This document shows positions 35,460 to 44,646 of a stretch of 64,000 bases of DNA, in pieces. Numbering within the stretch: the first letter of the stretch is position 1; each line of letters starts with the position of its first letter. Origin of the DNA: Nocardioides sp. zg-1308 (GTDB lineage Bacteria; Actinomycetota; Actinomycetes; Propionibacteriales; Nocardioidaceae); assembly GCF_013155375.1 (NCBI RefSeq), contig NZ_JABJQY010000004.1, forward strand, positions 496,001 through 560,000, read 5' to 3'. Under the pieces are notes generated by a model, which saw nothing but the letters and a program-made list of their open reading frames with translations, ran no database searches and was not told the origin of the DNA. The translations under genes and the position numbers were made by a program.

Positions 35460-36305
35460 TCAGAGGCGCGAGGCGGTGCGCACGAGGCCGGCGACGACGG
35501 TCGAGGTGCTGTGCGGAGGCCACGCGATGACCGTGGTGACCCGCGGGGCGTCGGACACCGGGACGACGGCCAGCCCGTCGCGCAGGTCGGCCTGCGCCGA
35601 CTCCGGCAGCACGATCGCCGCACGGCCGAGCCGCACGAGCTGCAGCACCTGGGTCAGGTCGCGCAGCTCGGGCCCCGGACCGTCGGGGTAGGTGCCGTCG
35701 AGGTGGGGCCACCGCGGCAGCGGGAGGTCCGGGATCGAGGTGGCCTCGGCGAGGGTCATCGAGGTCCGGCGGCTCGCCGGGTGGCCGGCGGGCAGGATCA
35801 GGGCTTGGTCCTCGACCGCGAGCGTGTCGACGTCGAAGCCGCTCACGTCGTCGAAGGGCAGGTGCAGCAGCGCGACGTCGGCCCGCCCGTCGCGCAGCAT
35901 GGCCGACTGGTGCCCGGGCGGGCTGAGCACGACCTCCACGTCGACGGCGTCCGGCTCTGCGGCGTAGGCGTCCAGCAGCTTGGCCATCAGCTCGCCGGAC
36001 GCGCCGGCCTTGGCGGTGAGCACCACGGCCGGTCGCCCGCCCGCCTCGATGGTCCGGCGGGTGCGCCGCTCGGCGGCCTCGACGGCGGCGAGGGCCGCGC
36101 GGCCCTCGCGCAGCAGCGTCTCCCCGGCGGTCGTCAGCTCGACACCGCGGGGTCCGCGCACGAAGAGCTCGGCACCGAGCCGGCGCTCGAGCTGGGCGAT
36201 CGCCCGCGACAGCGGTGGCTGCGCCATCCCGAGGCGCTGGGCGGCGCGGCCGACGTGCGACTCCTCGGCGACGGCGACGAAGTAGCGCAGCTCGCGGGTC
36301 TCCAC
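35460..36305 (-). CDS. LysR family regulator divergent from an SDR gene
   Basis: A 281-aa LysR regulator. HTH at 1-60 (ELRYFVAVAEESHVGRAAQRLGMAQPPLSRAIAQLERRLG), then a hinge and a substrate domain. The GTG start at 36305 follows TAGGCT by 7 nt. It faces the SDR gene across 105 bp that contain a T-N11-A palindrome; that gene is its likely target. Confidence 0.93.
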   Translation of the reverse strand: METRELRYFVAVAEESHVGRAAQRLGMAQPPLSRAIAQLERRLGAELFVRGPRGVELTTAGETLLREGRAALAAVEAAERRTRRTIEAGGRPAVVLTAKAGASGELMAKLLDAYAAEPDAVDVEVVLSPPGHQSAMLRDGRADVALLHLPFDDVSGFDVDTLAVEDQALILPAGHPASRRTSMTLAEATSIPDLPLPRWPHLDGTYPDGPGPELRDLTQVLQLVRLGRAAIVLPESAQADLRDGLAVVPVSDAPRVTTVIAWPPHSTSTVVAGLVRTASRL

Positions 36306-36312
36306 GACCCCG

Positions 36313-36318
36313 AGCCTA
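36313..36318 (-). promoter_or_regulatory. -10 element of leaderless LysR gene
   Basis: TAGGCT on the minus strand ends 7 nt before GTG 36305. Confidence 0.5.
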
Positions 36319-36338
36319 CGTCGCCCCGACCAGCCCTC

Positions 36339-36353
36339 ATACCCGTCAGGTAT
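36339..36353. promoter_or_regulatory. LysR-type operator (T-N11-A)
   Basis: A perfect palindrome ATACC-CGTCA-GGTAT with T40 and A52 spaced as T-N11-A. It lies 21 bp upstream of the LysR gene -10 and about 58 bp upstream of the SDR start, the standard site for autoregulation plus control of the target. Confidence 0.7.
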
Positions 36354-36410
36354 CGGCCGCCACCCGATCGGTGTTGGAACCCCGCGGGCCCACGAGCACA
36401 GGATCGAGGC

Positions 36411-37154
36411 ATGTCAGAGACCACCCACGGGAACACCATGAAGAAGACAGCGCTGGTCACCGGCGCCAACAAGGGCATTGGCTACGAGATCGCGGCGGGC
36501 CTGGCCCGGTCGGGCTTCCGGGTCGGGGTCGGCGCCCGCGACCCCGGTCGCCGCGAGGAGGCCGTGGACAAGCTGCGGGCCGAGGGGCTCGACGTGTTCG
36601 GCGTCCCGCTCGACGTCACCGACGACGAGAGCGTCGCCGCCGCGGCGGTCCTGCTCGAGGAGGAGGGCGGCCTCGACGTCCTGGTCAACAACGCCGCCAT
36701 CACCGGCGGCATGCCGCAGGAGCCGAGCCGCGTCAGCGCCGCGCAGGTCCTGCAGGTCGTCGACACCAACGTCGTCGGCGTCATCCGGGTCACCAACGCG
36801 ATGCTGCCGATGCTGCGCCGCGCCGCGTCGCCCCGCGTCGTCAACGTCTCGAGCACGGTCGGCTCGCTCACCCTGCAGACCGCCCAGGACGAGGCCGTCG
36901 GCCCGATCTCGGCGGCGTACTCGCCCTCCAAGACCTACCTCAACGCCATCACCGTCCAGTACGCCAAGGAGCTCGCCGGCGCGGGCGTCCTGGTCAACGC
37001 CGGGTGCCCGGGCTACGTCGCCACGGACCTCAACGGCCACCGAGGGACGCGTACGCCCGAGCAGGGCGCCGCGGTCTTCCTCGAGCTCGCGACCCTGCCC
37101 GACGACGGCCCCACCGGGACGTTCCGGGACGAGAGCGGCGTGCAGCCCTGGTGA
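36411..37154 (+). CDS. Short-chain dehydrogenase/reductase
   Basis: A 247-aa SDR. It has the nucleotide motif VTGANKGIGYEIA (15-27), VNNAAITG (about 89), and the catalytic Ser-Tyr-Lys set VVNVSSTVG and YSPSK. The basic residues after strand 2 (GARDPGRREEA) suggest NADPH. The substrate is unknown. ATG 36411 with gaggc upstream is used; MKKTALVTG (36438) is an alternative. Likely controlled by the divergent LysR protein. Confidence 0.9.
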   Translation: MSETTHGNTMKKTALVTGANKGIGYEIAAGLARSGFRVGVGARDPGRREEAVDKLRAEGLDVFGVPLDVTDDESVAAAAVLLEEEGGLDVLVNNAAITGGMPQEPSRVSAAQVLQVVDTNVVGVIRVTNAMLPMLRRAASPRVVNVSSTVGSLTLQTAQDEAVGPISAAYSPSKTYLNAITVQYAKELAGAGVLVNAGCPGYVATDLNGHRGTRTPEQGAAVFLELATLPDDGPTGTFRDESGVQPW

Positions 37155-37216
37155 GACCGCCCGCTGGGTGGCGGCCCCGCTCGGGGTCGCCGCCCGCCGC
37201 CGGGGTATGAAGGGCC

Positions 37217-38116
37217 ATGCGCATCTTCTTCACCGGCGGCAGCGGCAAGGCCGGCCGGCACGTCGCTCCCTACCTCGCCGAGCAGGGCCACCAGGTCACC
37301 AACGCCGACCTGACCCCCCTCGGCCACCCGGCGGTGGCCGACCTCCGCGTCGACCTCACCGACGCGGGCGAGACCTACTCGGCGCTCGCCGGGCTGGCGA
37401 CCGCCGCGGAGCTCGACCTGCCGGAGAAGCCGTCCTACGACGCGGTCGTCCACTTCGCGGCGGTGCCCGCGATCCTGCTGACCTCGGACGCGGCGACGTA
37501 CGCGGCCAACGTGCTCAGCACCTACCACGTGCTCGAGGCGGCCACCCGCCTCGGCGTCCGCAAGGTCGTGTTCGCCTCCTCCGAGACGACCTACGGCATC
37601 TGCTTCGCCCAGGGCGAGCGGCGCCCGCTCTACCTGCCGGTGGACGAGGAGCACCCGACGGTCCCCGAGGACTCCTACGCGATGTCCAAGGTCGCCAACG
37701 AGGTGACCGCGCGCTCGTTCCACGCGCGCACCGGTGCCGACGTCTACGGCCTGCGGATCAACAACGTCATCGAGCCGCACGAGTACGCCGAGAGGTTCCC
37801 GGCGTTCGTGGCCGACCCGTCCCTGCGGCGGCGCAACGTCTTCGCCTACATCGACGTGCGCGACCTCGGCCAGATGGTGCAGCGCTGCCTGGTGACCGAC
37901 GGGCTGGGCTACGAGGTCTTCAACGTCGCGAACGCCGACCTGTCCGTGGCGGCCACGAACGACGAGGTCCGCGAGCGCTTCTACGACGGGGTGGAGGTGC
38001 GTCGCGAGATGGGTCGCGACGAGACGTTCTACGCGATCGACAAGGCGCGCGAGCTGGTCGGGTTCGACCCCCGGCACTCGTGGCGCGACGTGCTGGACGC
38101 ACCCGCCGCGGGGTGA
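37217..38116 (+). CDS. NAD-dependent epimerase/dehydratase family protein
   Basis: A 299-aa extended SDR. N-terminal FFTGGSGKAGRHVAPYL (G-x2-G-x2-G), with active-site YAMSK near 158 and SSETTYGICF upstream of it. Closest in feel to uronate dehydrogenase or UDP-sugar epimerase-like proteins; a nucleotide sugar substrate is not certain. It follows the SDR after 62 nt on the same strand. Confidence 0.87.
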   Translation: MRIFFTGGSGKAGRHVAPYLAEQGHQVTNADLTPLGHPAVADLRVDLTDAGETYSALAGLATAAELDLPEKPSYDAVVHFAAVPAILLTSDAATYAANVLSTYHVLEAATRLGVRKVVFASSETTYGICFAQGERRPLYLPVDEEHPTVPEDSYAMSKVANEVTARSFHARTGADVYGLRINNVIEPHEYAERFPAFVADPSLRRRNVFAYIDVRDLGQMVQRCLVTDGLGYEVFNVANADLSVAATNDEVRERFYDGVEVRREMGRDETFYAIDKARELVGFDPRHSWRDVLDAPAAG

Positions 38117-38123
38117 GGCCGGC

Positions 38124-39368
38124 TCAGGCGAAGAGCGGGCGCAGGTGGTCGTTGAGGAACATCCCCTCGGGATCGAGCTCGCGGCGCAGGGCGATGAAGT
38201 CGGCGGCACGCGGGTAGAGCGCGTGCAGCCGCTCGGGCGTCATGAAGTGCAGCTTGCCCCAATGCACCCGGGCGTCGAAGTCGGCCAGGAGCGCGTCGAC
38301 CGAGCGCAGGTAGGCCCAGTAGTCGGTGCCGGGCTTGCCGGACACCGAGATGACGACGGTCGCCGTGCCGTGCTGCGGTGACAGGAACGCGCGGTCCGCG
38401 CCGACCGTGCGCACCTCGAGCGGGTAGACCGCGTCCGGGAGGCTGCGGAGCATCAGCTCGCGGACCGCCTGCAGCGCCTGCGGGGCGCGCTCGAGCGCGA
38501 CGAAGTACTCGAGCTCGTGGAAGTTCGGGTCGTAGACCATGGGGAAGATCCGGTAGCACCGGTCGACGCGACGGCCCACCGTGTCGTCGTCGGCGACGTC
38601 CGGGCCGACCTCGTCGTAGACCTTGACGTAGCACTGATTGGCCAGCCGCTCGCCGTGGCCGTCGAGGTTGTAGAGCGCGCCGGACTCCTCGGTCGGGAGC
38701 CAGAAGAAGCCGAAGTGGCGGTGCTGGTCGACCAGCTCGTCCCAGTGCTCCGTCACGTCGTCCCACGACCGCAGCCCGACCTGCTCGCGCAGGCGGTAGG
38801 CGTCGGTGACCTCGAGCTCGAGGCGCGTGACGACGCCCAGCATTCCGACGGAGACCTGCGTGGCGTGCAGGAGGTCGAGGTCGGAGCCGTCGACGTCGCG
38901 GACGTCGCCGGTGGCGGTGACGATCCGCGCGCCGCGCACCACCCCCGACAGGCTCGTGAAGCGGGTGCCCGAGCCGTGGGTGCCGGTGGCCACCGCGCCG
39001 GCGATCTGCTGGGTGTCGATGTCGCCCTGGTTGCGCAGCGCGAGGCCGGCCTGCCACAGCGGCTCGTAGAAGTCGCGGATCCGCGTCGCGGCCAGCGCGG
39101 TGGCGCGCTTGCCGACGGGGTCGGTGTGCACGACACCGCTCAGCGCCGCGAGGTCGAGCAGCAGGCCGTCGGTCTGCACGACCGGCGTGAACGAGTGCCC
39201 GGCACCGGCGACGCGTACGCCGACCCCGCGCTCGGCCGCCCGGCGGACGAGGGCGGCGACCTCCTCCTCGTCGCGCGGTGCGGCGGCGCGGGCGGGTGTG
39301 AAGGACTGGTTGCCGACCCAGTTGGTCCACGTCGGCGACGTCTGGTCGGTGAACGCGCTCCGGGCCAT
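38124..39368 (-). CDS. D-arabinono-1,4-lactone oxidase-type FAD enzyme
   Basis: A 414-aa VAO-family flavoprotein. The FAD-binding N-terminal domain (about 20-190) includes VRVAGAGHSFTPVV, where His is the covalent flavin site in this family. The C-terminal ALO domain ends with HWGKLHFMTPERLHALYP, the H-W-G-K-x-H signature of sugar-lactone oxidases. It oxidises an aldonolactone with O2; the exact sugar (arabinono-, gulono-, xylitol-type) is open. SD ggaggag is close to ATG 39368. Confidence 0.92.
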   Translation of the reverse strand: MARSAFTDQTSPTWTNWVGNQSFTPARAAAPRDEEEVAALVRRAAERGVGVRVAGAGHSFTPVVQTDGLLLDLAALSGVVHTDPVGKRATALAATRIRDFYEPLWQAGLALRNQGDIDTQQIAGAVATGTHGSGTRFTSLSGVVRGARIVTATGDVRDVDGSDLDLLHATQVSVGMLGVVTRLELEVTDAYRLREQVGLRSWDDVTEHWDELVDQHRHFGFFWLPTEESGALYNLDGHGERLANQCYVKVYDEVGPDVADDDTVGRRVDRCYRIFPMVYDPNFHELEYFVALERAPQALQAVRELMLRSLPDAVYPLEVRTVGADRAFLSPQHGTATVVISVSGKPGTDYWAYLRSVDALLADFDARVHWGKLHFMTPERLHALYPRAADFIALRRELDPEGMFLNDHLRPLFA

Positions 39369-39421
39369 GGCTCCTCCAGCGGTCGGCGACCGTCGTGCCC
39401 AGAGTGGAGAGCCGGCCCCGT

Positions 39422-39453
39422 GGCGTCAAGGGGCGACGGCGTCAAGGGGCGAC
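39422..39453. repeat. Two-copy 16-bp tandem repeat
   Basis: GGCGTCAAGGGGCGAC occurs twice head to tail (39422-39437, 39438-39453), with a degenerate third copy starting at 39455. It lies in the 121-bp gap between the lactone oxidase start and the isochorismatase stop; no function is seen. Confidence 0.6.
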
Positions 39454-39489
39454 CGGCGTCACGGGGGCGGCCGGCGGGCCGGGGTCACG

Positions 39490-40125
39490 TCAGCCGGCGA
39501 AGGCGGCGCGTCCCTGCATCGCCGAGGTGCCGAGGTCGCTCTTCGGCAGCGGCTCCCCTGCGCGGACCGCGCTCGCCCACGTCTCGGTGGTCGCGACGGC
39601 GGCGAAGTTGGAGTGGAGCAGGACCAGGAGTGTCTCGTGCAGGACCTCGGCCGGGACCTTGCCCACCTCGTTGGCCAGGTGGATGGCCCCGCTGGCGTCC
39701 GACAGCACCTCGGCGGCGAGGCCGAGGCCCTCCGCCTCGACGGCGGCCGCGATGTCGCAGTTGTTGGTCATGAAGCCGACGACGGTGACGGTGTCGACGC
39801 CCTGCTCGGCCAGCCACTCGGCGACGTCGGTGCCGGCGAACACGCTGCCCTTGTCCTTGCTGGCGCGCTTCCAGCCGGGCTGGAGGCGCTTCTCGACCTC
39901 GGGGTGCAGGGCCCAGCCCGCGGACCCGACGGCGAAGACGGGAGCACCCTCGGGCAGCTCGTGCTGCACCACGACGACCGGCAGGCCCTCCTCGGTCGCG
40001 AGGTCCATCGCACGGGTGACGTGGGCGAGGGACTCCTCGCGCGGGGGGTGCTGGATCTGCAGGGGGCCGTCGAAGTACTCCTGCTGGACGTCGACGACGA
40101 CGAGGGCGCGGCGGGGGCTGGACAT
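39490..40125 (-). CDS. Isochorismatase-like cysteine hydrolase
   Basis: A 211-aa cysteine hydrolase. The catalytic triad is visible: D in VVVDVQQEYFD (12), K in KDKGSVFAGT (about 95) and C in VVGFMTNNCDIAAA (about 128, with a cis-peptide-like M-T before it). The family hydrolyses amides such as nicotinamide or ureidoacrylate. It is divergent from a GlxA-type regulator (102-bp gap), which may sense a related compound. Confidence 0.9.
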   Translation of the reverse strand: MSSPRRALVVVDVQQEYFDGPLQIQHPPREESLAHVTRAMDLATEEGLPVVVVQHELPEGAPVFAVGSAGWALHPEVEKRLQPGWKRASKDKGSVFAGTDVAEWLAEQGVDTVTVVGFMTNNCDIAAAVEAEGLGLAAEVLSDASGAIHLANEVGKVPAEVLHETLLVLLHSNFAAVATTETWASAVRAGEPLPKSDLGTSAMQGRAAFAG

Positions 40126-40227
40126 GGGGCTCCTTCGGTGACGGGTGGGTCTTCCCCCAGCCTGACGTGCCCGAGGCCGGTAGCGTGAGCGGCAGCTGAG
40201 ACCACCTTCGATGAGATCGGGCCAACG

Positions 40228-41193
40228 ATGAGGATCGGCGTGCACGCCTTCGACGGCATCACGATGTTCCACCTCGCCGCGCCGCTGCTCGTCTTCGGCG
40301 AGGTCGGCCGCCTCGGGCTGGCCGAGGGCTGGCGCACGACCGTGTGGACCGACGACGGCCGGGCCGTCCGCACCGCCGAGGGACTCGTGGTCGACGACGT
40401 CGGGGACCCCGGGAGCGTCGCGGACGCCGACCTCCTCGTCCTCCCGTCGTGGCCGACCGACCTGCCACCCGCCGGCGCGTCCCTCGTCTCGCTCGTGGGC
40501 GCCGCCCACGCCCGCGGCGCCAGCATCGCCGGGCTCTGCCTCGGCGCGTTCCCGGTGGTCGACAGCGTGCCGCTCGAGGGCCGCAGCGTGGTCACCCACT
40601 GGGCGGTCACGTCCGAGCTCGCGGCCCGCCGCCCCGGCGTCCGGGTCGACCCGGTGGCGCTCTACCTCGACCACGGCGACGTCCTCACCTCGGCCGGGAC
40701 GGCCTCGGCGCTGGACGCCTGCCTCCACATCGTCCGCTCCCACCTCGGCGCCGCCGCGGCCACGACGGTGGCCCGGCACCTCGTGGTGGCGCCGCACCGC
40801 GAGGGCAACCAGGCGCAGTACGTCGACCGCCCGGTGCCGGACGCCGGTGGGGTCGGCCACCTCGGACCCACGCTCGACTGGGCGCTGGCGCACCTCGACC
40901 GCGACCTCGGTGTCGACGAGCTCGCCGACCGGGCCGGGATGAGCCGCCGCAACTTCACCCGCCGGTTCGCCGAGGTCACCGGGACCACTCCGGCGCGATG
41001 GGTCCTGGCCCGCCGGCTGGACGAGGCCCGCACCCTCCTCGAGACCACCACGTGGCCGATGACCCGGGTGGCGACGGCCTGCGGCTTCCAGAGCGTCGTC
41101 ACGTTCCGGCAGAACTTCGTGGCGGCCTACGCCACCACGCCGACGTCGTACCGCGAGAGGTTCACGGCCTCGGGGCGCACCGCCGCCCGGTAG
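40228..41193 (+). CDS. GlxA-type regulator (DJ-1/PfpI + AraC HTH)
   Basis: A 321-aa regulator. Residues 1-180 form a DJ-1/PfpI-like amidotransferase fold (VDSVPLEGRSVVTHW, GLCLGAFPVVDS with the nucleophile-elbow Cys), and residues 210-310 an AraC double HTH (GMSRRNFTRRFAEVTGTTPARWVLARRLDEARTLLETT). Members respond to amides and quaternary ammonium compounds. The divergent isochorismatase-like gene is the natural target. Confidence 0.9.
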   Translation: MRIGVHAFDGITMFHLAAPLLVFGEVGRLGLAEGWRTTVWTDDGRAVRTAEGLVVDDVGDPGSVADADLLVLPSWPTDLPPAGASLVSLVGAAHARGASIAGLCLGAFPVVDSVPLEGRSVVTHWAVTSELAARRPGVRVDPVALYLDHGDVLTSAGTASALDACLHIVRSHLGAAAATTVARHLVVAPHREGNQAQYVDRPVPDAGGVGHLGPTLDWALAHLDRDLGVDELADRAGMSRRNFTRRFAEVTGTTPARWVLARRLDEARTLLETTTWPMTRVATACGFQSVVTFRQNFVAAYATTPTSYRERFTASGRTAAR

Positions 41194-41282
41194 TCCCGGG
41201 CCGTCGGGACTCGCGACCCATGACAGACCGCGGCCGCAGGTCCACCATGGAAGATCCCGACCGCGACCTCCGGAGGGTCGTC

Positions 41283-43391
41283 ATGGCCCACGTCCCCGCC
41301 CTGGACGGCATCCGTGCCGTCGCGGTCGTCGGCGTCCTGGCCTTCCACGGCGGCGTGTCGTGGGCCAGCGGCGGCTTCCTCGGCGTGGACGCGTTCTTCG
41401 TGCTGTCCGGCTACCTCATCACCACGCTCCTGCTCGCGGAGTGGGCCCGCACCGGCGGCCGGATCGACCTGACCGCCTTCTGGGGACGTCGGGCACGGCG
41501 GCTGCTGCCGGCGCTGCTGCTCGTGGTGGCGGCCGTGGCGGTCGGCGCGCGGGCCCTGCTTCCGCCTGAGGAGGTCCGCCTCCTGCGCGGCGACGGCATC
41601 GCGGCCCTCTTCTACGTCGCCAACTGGCGCATGGTCCTCCGCGGCGGCGACTACTTCGCCCAGACGGCCGCGCCGTCGCCCCTCGAGCACACCTGGTCGC
41701 TCGGCATCGAGGAGCAGTTCTACCTGCTGTGGCCCCTGGTCCTGTGCGCCGTCCTGGTCGGCTGTCGCACGCCCCGCACGTCCGCGGGCAGCTCCGACGG
41801 GGGCCGGGTGCGGGCCCGCCTGTGGGCGCTGGTCGTGCTGTGCGGCGTCGGCGCCGTCGCCTCGGCGGTCGCGCTCGCGGCGGTGTGGTCCCCCGCCGAC
41901 CCGGGCCGGGCCTACTACGGCACCGACACCCGGGGAGGCGCGATCCTCGTCGGAGCGGCCCTGGCAGCGTTCCTGGCGGTCCGCGGCGAGAGGGGCGCCG
42001 CGCTGCGCGAGCGGCCCTTCACGTCCGTCGCCCCGCGACCCGCCGCCCGCGGCTGGCGTCGTACGGCGCTGGGTGCGTTGGCCGCCCTCGCCACGGCGGT
42101 CGTGGTGGGAGCCTCGACGCGGCTGTCCGGGACGGACCCGGCGCTCTACCGCGGCGGCATGGCGGCCGTCGCCCTCGCGGTGGCGGTGGTCATCGCCCAC
42201 GTCGTCCTCGTCCCGTCCGGGTGGTCCGCCCGGCTGCTCTCGCTGCCCCCGCTGCCGGCGCTGGGCCGGATCTCCTACGGCGTCTACCTCTGGCACTGGC
42301 CGGTGTTCGTCGCCGCCAACGCCGACCGGACCGGGCTGGACGGCCTGACGTTGCTCGCCGTGCGGTGCCTGCTGACCGTGGGCATCGCCGCCGTCTCGTA
42401 CGTGCTCGTCGAGCGTCCGGTCCAGCGGGGACTGCACCCGAGGCGTCCCGTGCTCGGCGTCGCCGAGGCGGGGGTGGCGCTGGCAGCGGGGGCCGTGGTG
42501 CTGCTCGCCACCACGACGGTGCCGTCGCTGCCCGTGCAGCAGGCGGACGCGTCCGTCGCGCTCGACCGCTTCCTCCGGGGGGAGGACGGCGGCGACGACG
42601 GTGGGGACGGCCGTACGTCCGAGGACGGCGACCGCGACCGCACCCGGGACCGGACGAAGGCGGGGAGCGAGCGGCCCACCCCGCGCCCGACCCCGGAGCT
42701 GCACCGGCGGCGACCGGGCCAGCCCGTGGTGGTCGACGTGTTCGGCGACTCGGTGGCGTGGACGCTGGTGAACTACCTGCCCGCCCACCCCGAGCTGGAC
42801 GTGCGAGACCGCACGCTCATGGGGTGCGGGATCAGCCGGACGGCGCCGTTCCGCTACTTCGGGCGCCACTACGCCGGCCTGATGCCGACGTGCCGGGACT
42901 GGCCGCGGATCTGGCGCTCGCACGTCGCCCGGGACGACCCGGACGTCGCGCTCGTCCTCGTCGGGAGGTGGGAGACGATGGACCGCGTGCTCGAGGGGCG
43001 GTGGACGCACGTCGGCGATCCCGCCTTCGACGCGCACCTCCGGTCCGAGCTCGACCTCGCCATCCGCACGGTCGGAGCCCGCGGGGCGCACGTGCTGCTG
43101 GCCACCGAGCCCTACAACCGGCGCGGCGAGCAGCTGGACGGCAGCCTGTTCCCCGAGGACGAGCCGCACCGCGTGACGGCCTGGAACGACCTGCTGCGCA
43201 GCGTCGCGAGCGACCACCCCCACGTGAGGGTCGTCGACCTCGGCGCCCGGATCTCCCCGGGGGGTCGCTTCACCTGGACCGCCGGCGGCTACCAGGTCCG
43301 CTCGGACGGGCTGCACCTCACTCCGTCGGGCGTCCAGGGGTGGATCGCCCCGTGGCTCCTGCCGCAGCTCGTCGCCGCCGTGCCGAGGTGA
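41283..43391 (+). CDS. Acyltransferase 3 with SGNH domain (OafA-like)
   Basis: A 702-aa membrane O-acetyltransferase. The N-terminal acyltransferase 3 domain (about 1-380) starts HVPALDGIRAVAVVGVLAFHGG (its conserved R-x-x-x-x-H arrangement) and has about ten TM segments. A charged linker (about 430-465, GGDDGGDGRTSEDGDRDRTRD) leads to an extracellular SGNH hydrolase-like domain with FGDSVAWTL, GRWE and the C-terminal D-x-x-H (SDGLHLTPSG). Such proteins O-acetylate wall polymers or exopolysaccharides. ATG 41283 has SD ggagg 6-7 nt upstream; ATGs at 41220 and 41247 are weaker. Confidence 0.93.
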   Translation: MAHVPALDGIRAVAVVGVLAFHGGVSWASGGFLGVDAFFVLSGYLITTLLLAEWARTGGRIDLTAFWGRRARRLLPALLLVVAAVAVGARALLPPEEVRLLRGDGIAALFYVANWRMVLRGGDYFAQTAAPSPLEHTWSLGIEEQFYLLWPLVLCAVLVGCRTPRTSAGSSDGGRVRARLWALVVLCGVGAVASAVALAAVWSPADPGRAYYGTDTRGGAILVGAALAAFLAVRGERGAALRERPFTSVAPRPAARGWRRTALGALAALATAVVVGASTRLSGTDPALYRGGMAAVALAVAVVIAHVVLVPSGWSARLLSLPPLPALGRISYGVYLWHWPVFVAANADRTGLDGLTLLAVRCLLTVGIAAVSYVLVERPVQRGLHPRRPVLGVAEAGVALAAGAVVLLATTTVPSLPVQQADASVALDRFLRGEDGGDDGGDGRTSEDGDRDRTRDRTKAGSERPTPRPTPELHRRRPGQPVVVDVFGDSVAWTLVNYLPAHPELDVRDRTLMGCGISRTAPFRYFGRHYAGLMPTCRDWPRIWRSHVARDDPDVALVLVGRWETMDRVLEGRWTHVGDPAFDAHLRSELDLAIRTVGARGAHVLLATEPYNRRGEQLDGSLFPEDEPHRVTAWNDLLRSVASDHPHVRVVDLGARISPGGRFTWTAGGYQVRSDGLHLTPSGVQGWIAPWLLPQLVAAVPR

Positions 43392-43486
43392 GGTCCGGTC
43401 CCGCTCTGGCGCGCGACGGTCGTTGCCACGATGCTGGGCAGCGCGCGCGCAGGCCTCGCCCGCGCCGCCGACAGAGCCGAGTCCCG

Positions 43487-44194
43487 ATGTCCGCACGCAC
43501 GATCGCCGTCAGTGCCGCCGAGGGTGCCGTCCTCAGCGTGTGGCGCTACGTGCCCGACGCGATCGACGTGTTCAAGGAGATGCTCGCCCGGAACGCCGAG
43601 ATCACCCGCGCCCTGGCTGCGGGGGTCGCCGGGGACGGCCCGAGCGCGACGGACCGGCGCCGGTTCGCGCTCGCGCGGCTGTGGTGCGTGACGGTGTTCC
43701 CCGTCTACCAGGTGGCCGACGACATCCCCGGCTACTGGGTCTACCTGCGGATGCATGCCCTCCTCGGTCCGCTCGCCGCGTACGCCGTCACCGCCCTCGT
43801 CGCGCTCGTCCTGGCCGTCGCGCTCGGGCTGGTGCAGCGCGGGGTCGAGCGGCACCGCGCCGAGCTGGTCGGCCTGCGCCCCGTCGACGACGACACCGAC
43901 AACTCGCGCTACCTCCTCGACGCGGTCGTGATGAGCGCCCCGTGGCAGGTCTACCGCCGGGCGAACCGGCCGGTCGCGGACGGCCACGTCGGCCTCACAC
44001 CGGTCCGGCGGATCCTCCAGTACGGCGCGGTCTACGCCGTCGTGAACACTGCCCTCTACGCGGTCGGGCGCCACCTCCCGGTCGGCGACTGGACGGGGTT
44101 CGCCATCGCCCTCGTCGCGGTGACGGCGCTGGGCGGGGCGTGGGCCGGCGTCAGGAACAGGCCGCACCTCACGGGTGCAGGCCCGCGCCCTTGA
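43487..44194 (+). CDS. Hypothetical membrane protein, three predicted TM segments
   Basis: A 235-aa protein without recognised family. The N-terminal 85 residues are soluble and helical (SVWRYVPDAIDVFKEMLARNAEIT, RRFALARLWCVTVFPVYQVADDIPGYWVYLRMH). Three hydrophobic segments are at about 87-112, 184-202 and 208-228, with a charged cytosolic loop between the first two. It overlaps the convergent DUF2000 gene by 26 nt. Confidence 0.7.
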   Translation: MSARTIAVSAAEGAVLSVWRYVPDAIDVFKEMLARNAEITRALAAGVAGDGPSATDRRRFALARLWCVTVFPVYQVADDIPGYWVYLRMHALLGPLAAYAVTALVALVLAVALGLVQRGVERHRAELVGLRPVDDDTDNSRYLLDAVVMSAPWQVYRRANRPVADGHVGLTPVRRILQYGAVYAVVNTALYAVGRHLPVGDWTGFAIALVAVTALGGAWAGVRNRPHLTGAGPRP

Positions 44195-44597
44195 CCGACT
44201 TGTCCACGGCGTTCCTGGGACCGAACACCGCGACGCCGACCAGGTCGAGGTCCGCCCCGGCGACCGCGCGGACGACCGCGCGGTTGGCCTCGTCGTGGCC
44301 GGTCCGGAACATGTCGGCGGCGTAGAGCGCGAGCGGCAGGTCCCGGCGCACGGCACGTTCGCGCACCGCACGCAGGGTCCCCCCGTCCGCCTCGAAGACG
44401 AGCACGGGCATGCCCAGCAGCGGGAGGTAGGTGGTGTCGTCCGCGTCGACGTACGGCAGCCCCACGAGCTGCGGGTGCGCCGCGGCGACGCCGCTGGCGA
44501 GGAACGCCGTCACGTTGAGCCGCTGCCAGGTGGCGAGGTCGTCACGGACGACGATCGCGATCTTGGAGTCGAACGGTGGGGTCGGGAAGTCGCTCAT
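44169..44597 (-). CDS. DUF2000 family protein
   Basis: A 142-aa protein with the DUF2000 pattern: SKIAIVVRDDLATWQRLNVTAFLASGVAA at the N terminus and YLPLLGMPVLVFEADGG, with VGVAVFGPRNAVDKSVKGAGLHP at the end. Members are peptidyl-tRNA hydrolase-fold proteins of unknown role. It starts 49 bp from the divergent AraC gene, which is likely its regulator. Confidence 0.86.
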   Translation of the reverse strand: MSDFPTPPFDSKIAIVVRDDLATWQRLNVTAFLASGVAAAHPQLVGLPYVDADDTTYLPLLGMPVLVFEADGGTLRAVRERAVRRDLPLALYAADMFRTGHDEANRAVVRAVAGADLDLVGVAVFGPRNAVDKSVKGAGLHP

Positions 44598-44634
44598 CCG
44601 GTCATCGTCGGCTCGCCCACGGCATCCGGTCTTG

Positions 44635-44640
44635 TACGTT
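44635..44640 (+). promoter_or_regulatory. -10 element of leaderless AraC gene
   Basis: TACGTT ends 6 nt before ATG 44647. Confidence 0.5.
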
Positions 44641-44646
44641 CTTGCC

